DNA of 6,293 nucleotides, taken from the NCBI GenBank assembly GCA_027295365.1, contig JAPULD010000445.1, forward strand, positions 1 through 6,293, in the 5' to 3' direction. Shown here one piece after another: positions 6,241 through 6,293 of the stretch. How positions within the stretch are numbered: position 1 is the first letter of the stretch; every line of letters starts with the position of its first letter. Below the pieces are notes generated by a model. The model was given only the letters and a program-made list of their open reading frames with translations. It was not told the origin of the DNA and made no database searches. Both the position numbers and the translations under genes were made by a program. The DNA comes from Planctomycetota bacterium. Its GTDB lineage: Bacteria; Planctomycetota; Phycisphaerae; Phycisphaerales; SM1A02.

Positions 6241-6293
6241 CTGGTGTACGGGTGAGCTGTTACACGGAAAGAAAGTTAGAGGTTCAATCCAAG
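6181..6293. other. Edge segment unlike flhB; lower GC, no recognised gene
   Basis: By hand count this segment is about 48% GC, against about 58% for the 120 bases before it. Where TM1 and TM2 of FlhB should be encoded, the flhB frame gives SSNEEPICAAPT and similar non-hydrophobic residues. On the plus strand a frame from ATG 6146 stays open to the edge and reads peptide such as LELAREKIKTPTWCTGELLH from 6206. I do not recognise it. The segment holds a small inverted repeat GTTCC-TCATT-GGAAC (6198-6212) and a hairpin followed by a T-run on the minus strand. Confidence 0.5.
6224..6254 (-). terminator. Possible weak intrinsic terminator in the edge segment
   Basis: On the minus strand CACCC (6250-6254) pairs with GGGTG (6234-6238) across an 11-nt loop, and is directly followed by TTTTTATTTT (6224-6233). 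The stem is only 5 bp, so this is tentative. If real, it would stop transcription arriving from the right before the flhB remnant. Confidence 0.22.

Noticed and set aside
6274..6293. GGTTCAATCC resembling a tRNA T-loop at the right edge
   Set aside because: The flanking bases do not form the 5-bp T-stem and no D-arm, anticodon arm or acceptor end is visible.
1..6293. CRISPR arrays, rRNA, toxin-antitoxin or defence genes
   Set aside because: No regularly spaced repeats, no rRNA stretches, and every substantial frame is either a flagellar gene, the small membrane gene, or a shadow.

Overview
The window carries a stretch of a bacterial flagellar operon, read entirely on the minus strand (right to left in these coordinates). 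In transcription order the genes are: a 5'-truncated flhB (5416-6240, the C-terminal two thirds of the export switch protein), flhA (3192-5369, export gate), flhF (1584-3158, SRP-type GTPase), flhG (541-1584, MinD-type ATPase), an unrecognised two-helix membrane protein (137-481), and the first eight codons of a further gene (1-24) with a good ribosome binding site.

Organism: moderately high GC, GTG starts, and a compact flhB-flhA-flhF-flhG order. The style of FlhA, the proline-rich FlhF and FlhG, and a small membrane protein after flhG suggest a Planctomycetota bacterium, perhaps Phycisphaerae. This is an inference from family resemblance and gene order, not a database result.

Region by region: 1-136 holds the start of the next gene and its leader, including a short stem-loop. 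137-481 is the small membrane gene; a sigma-70-like promoter candidate with a palindrome in its spacer (517-544) sits between it and flhG. flhG overlaps the end of flhF (TGATG or GTGA), implying translational coupling. A 33-bp gap with a 7-bp stem-loop over the flhA stop codon separates flhF from flhA. flhA and flhB are 40-odd bp apart. Beyond about 6160-6180 the sequence stops resembling flhB and becomes AT-richer.

How the genes work together: FlhA and FlhB are inner-membrane parts of the flagellar type III export gate; FlhB also switches export from rod/hook to filament substrates. FlhF and FlhG form the GTPase/ATPase pair that sets where and how many flagella are built; the FlhG N-terminus carries the DQAxxLR element known to stimulate the FlhF GTPase.

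I see no undescribed defence or mobile system. The points most worth a second look are the abrupt loss of flhB similarity at the right edge (insertion, rearrangement or assembly chimera), the 9-bp tandem repeat giving an x-Pro-Arg linker in FlhG, the NPEH form of the FlhB cleavage site, and the uncharacterised membrane protein after flhG.
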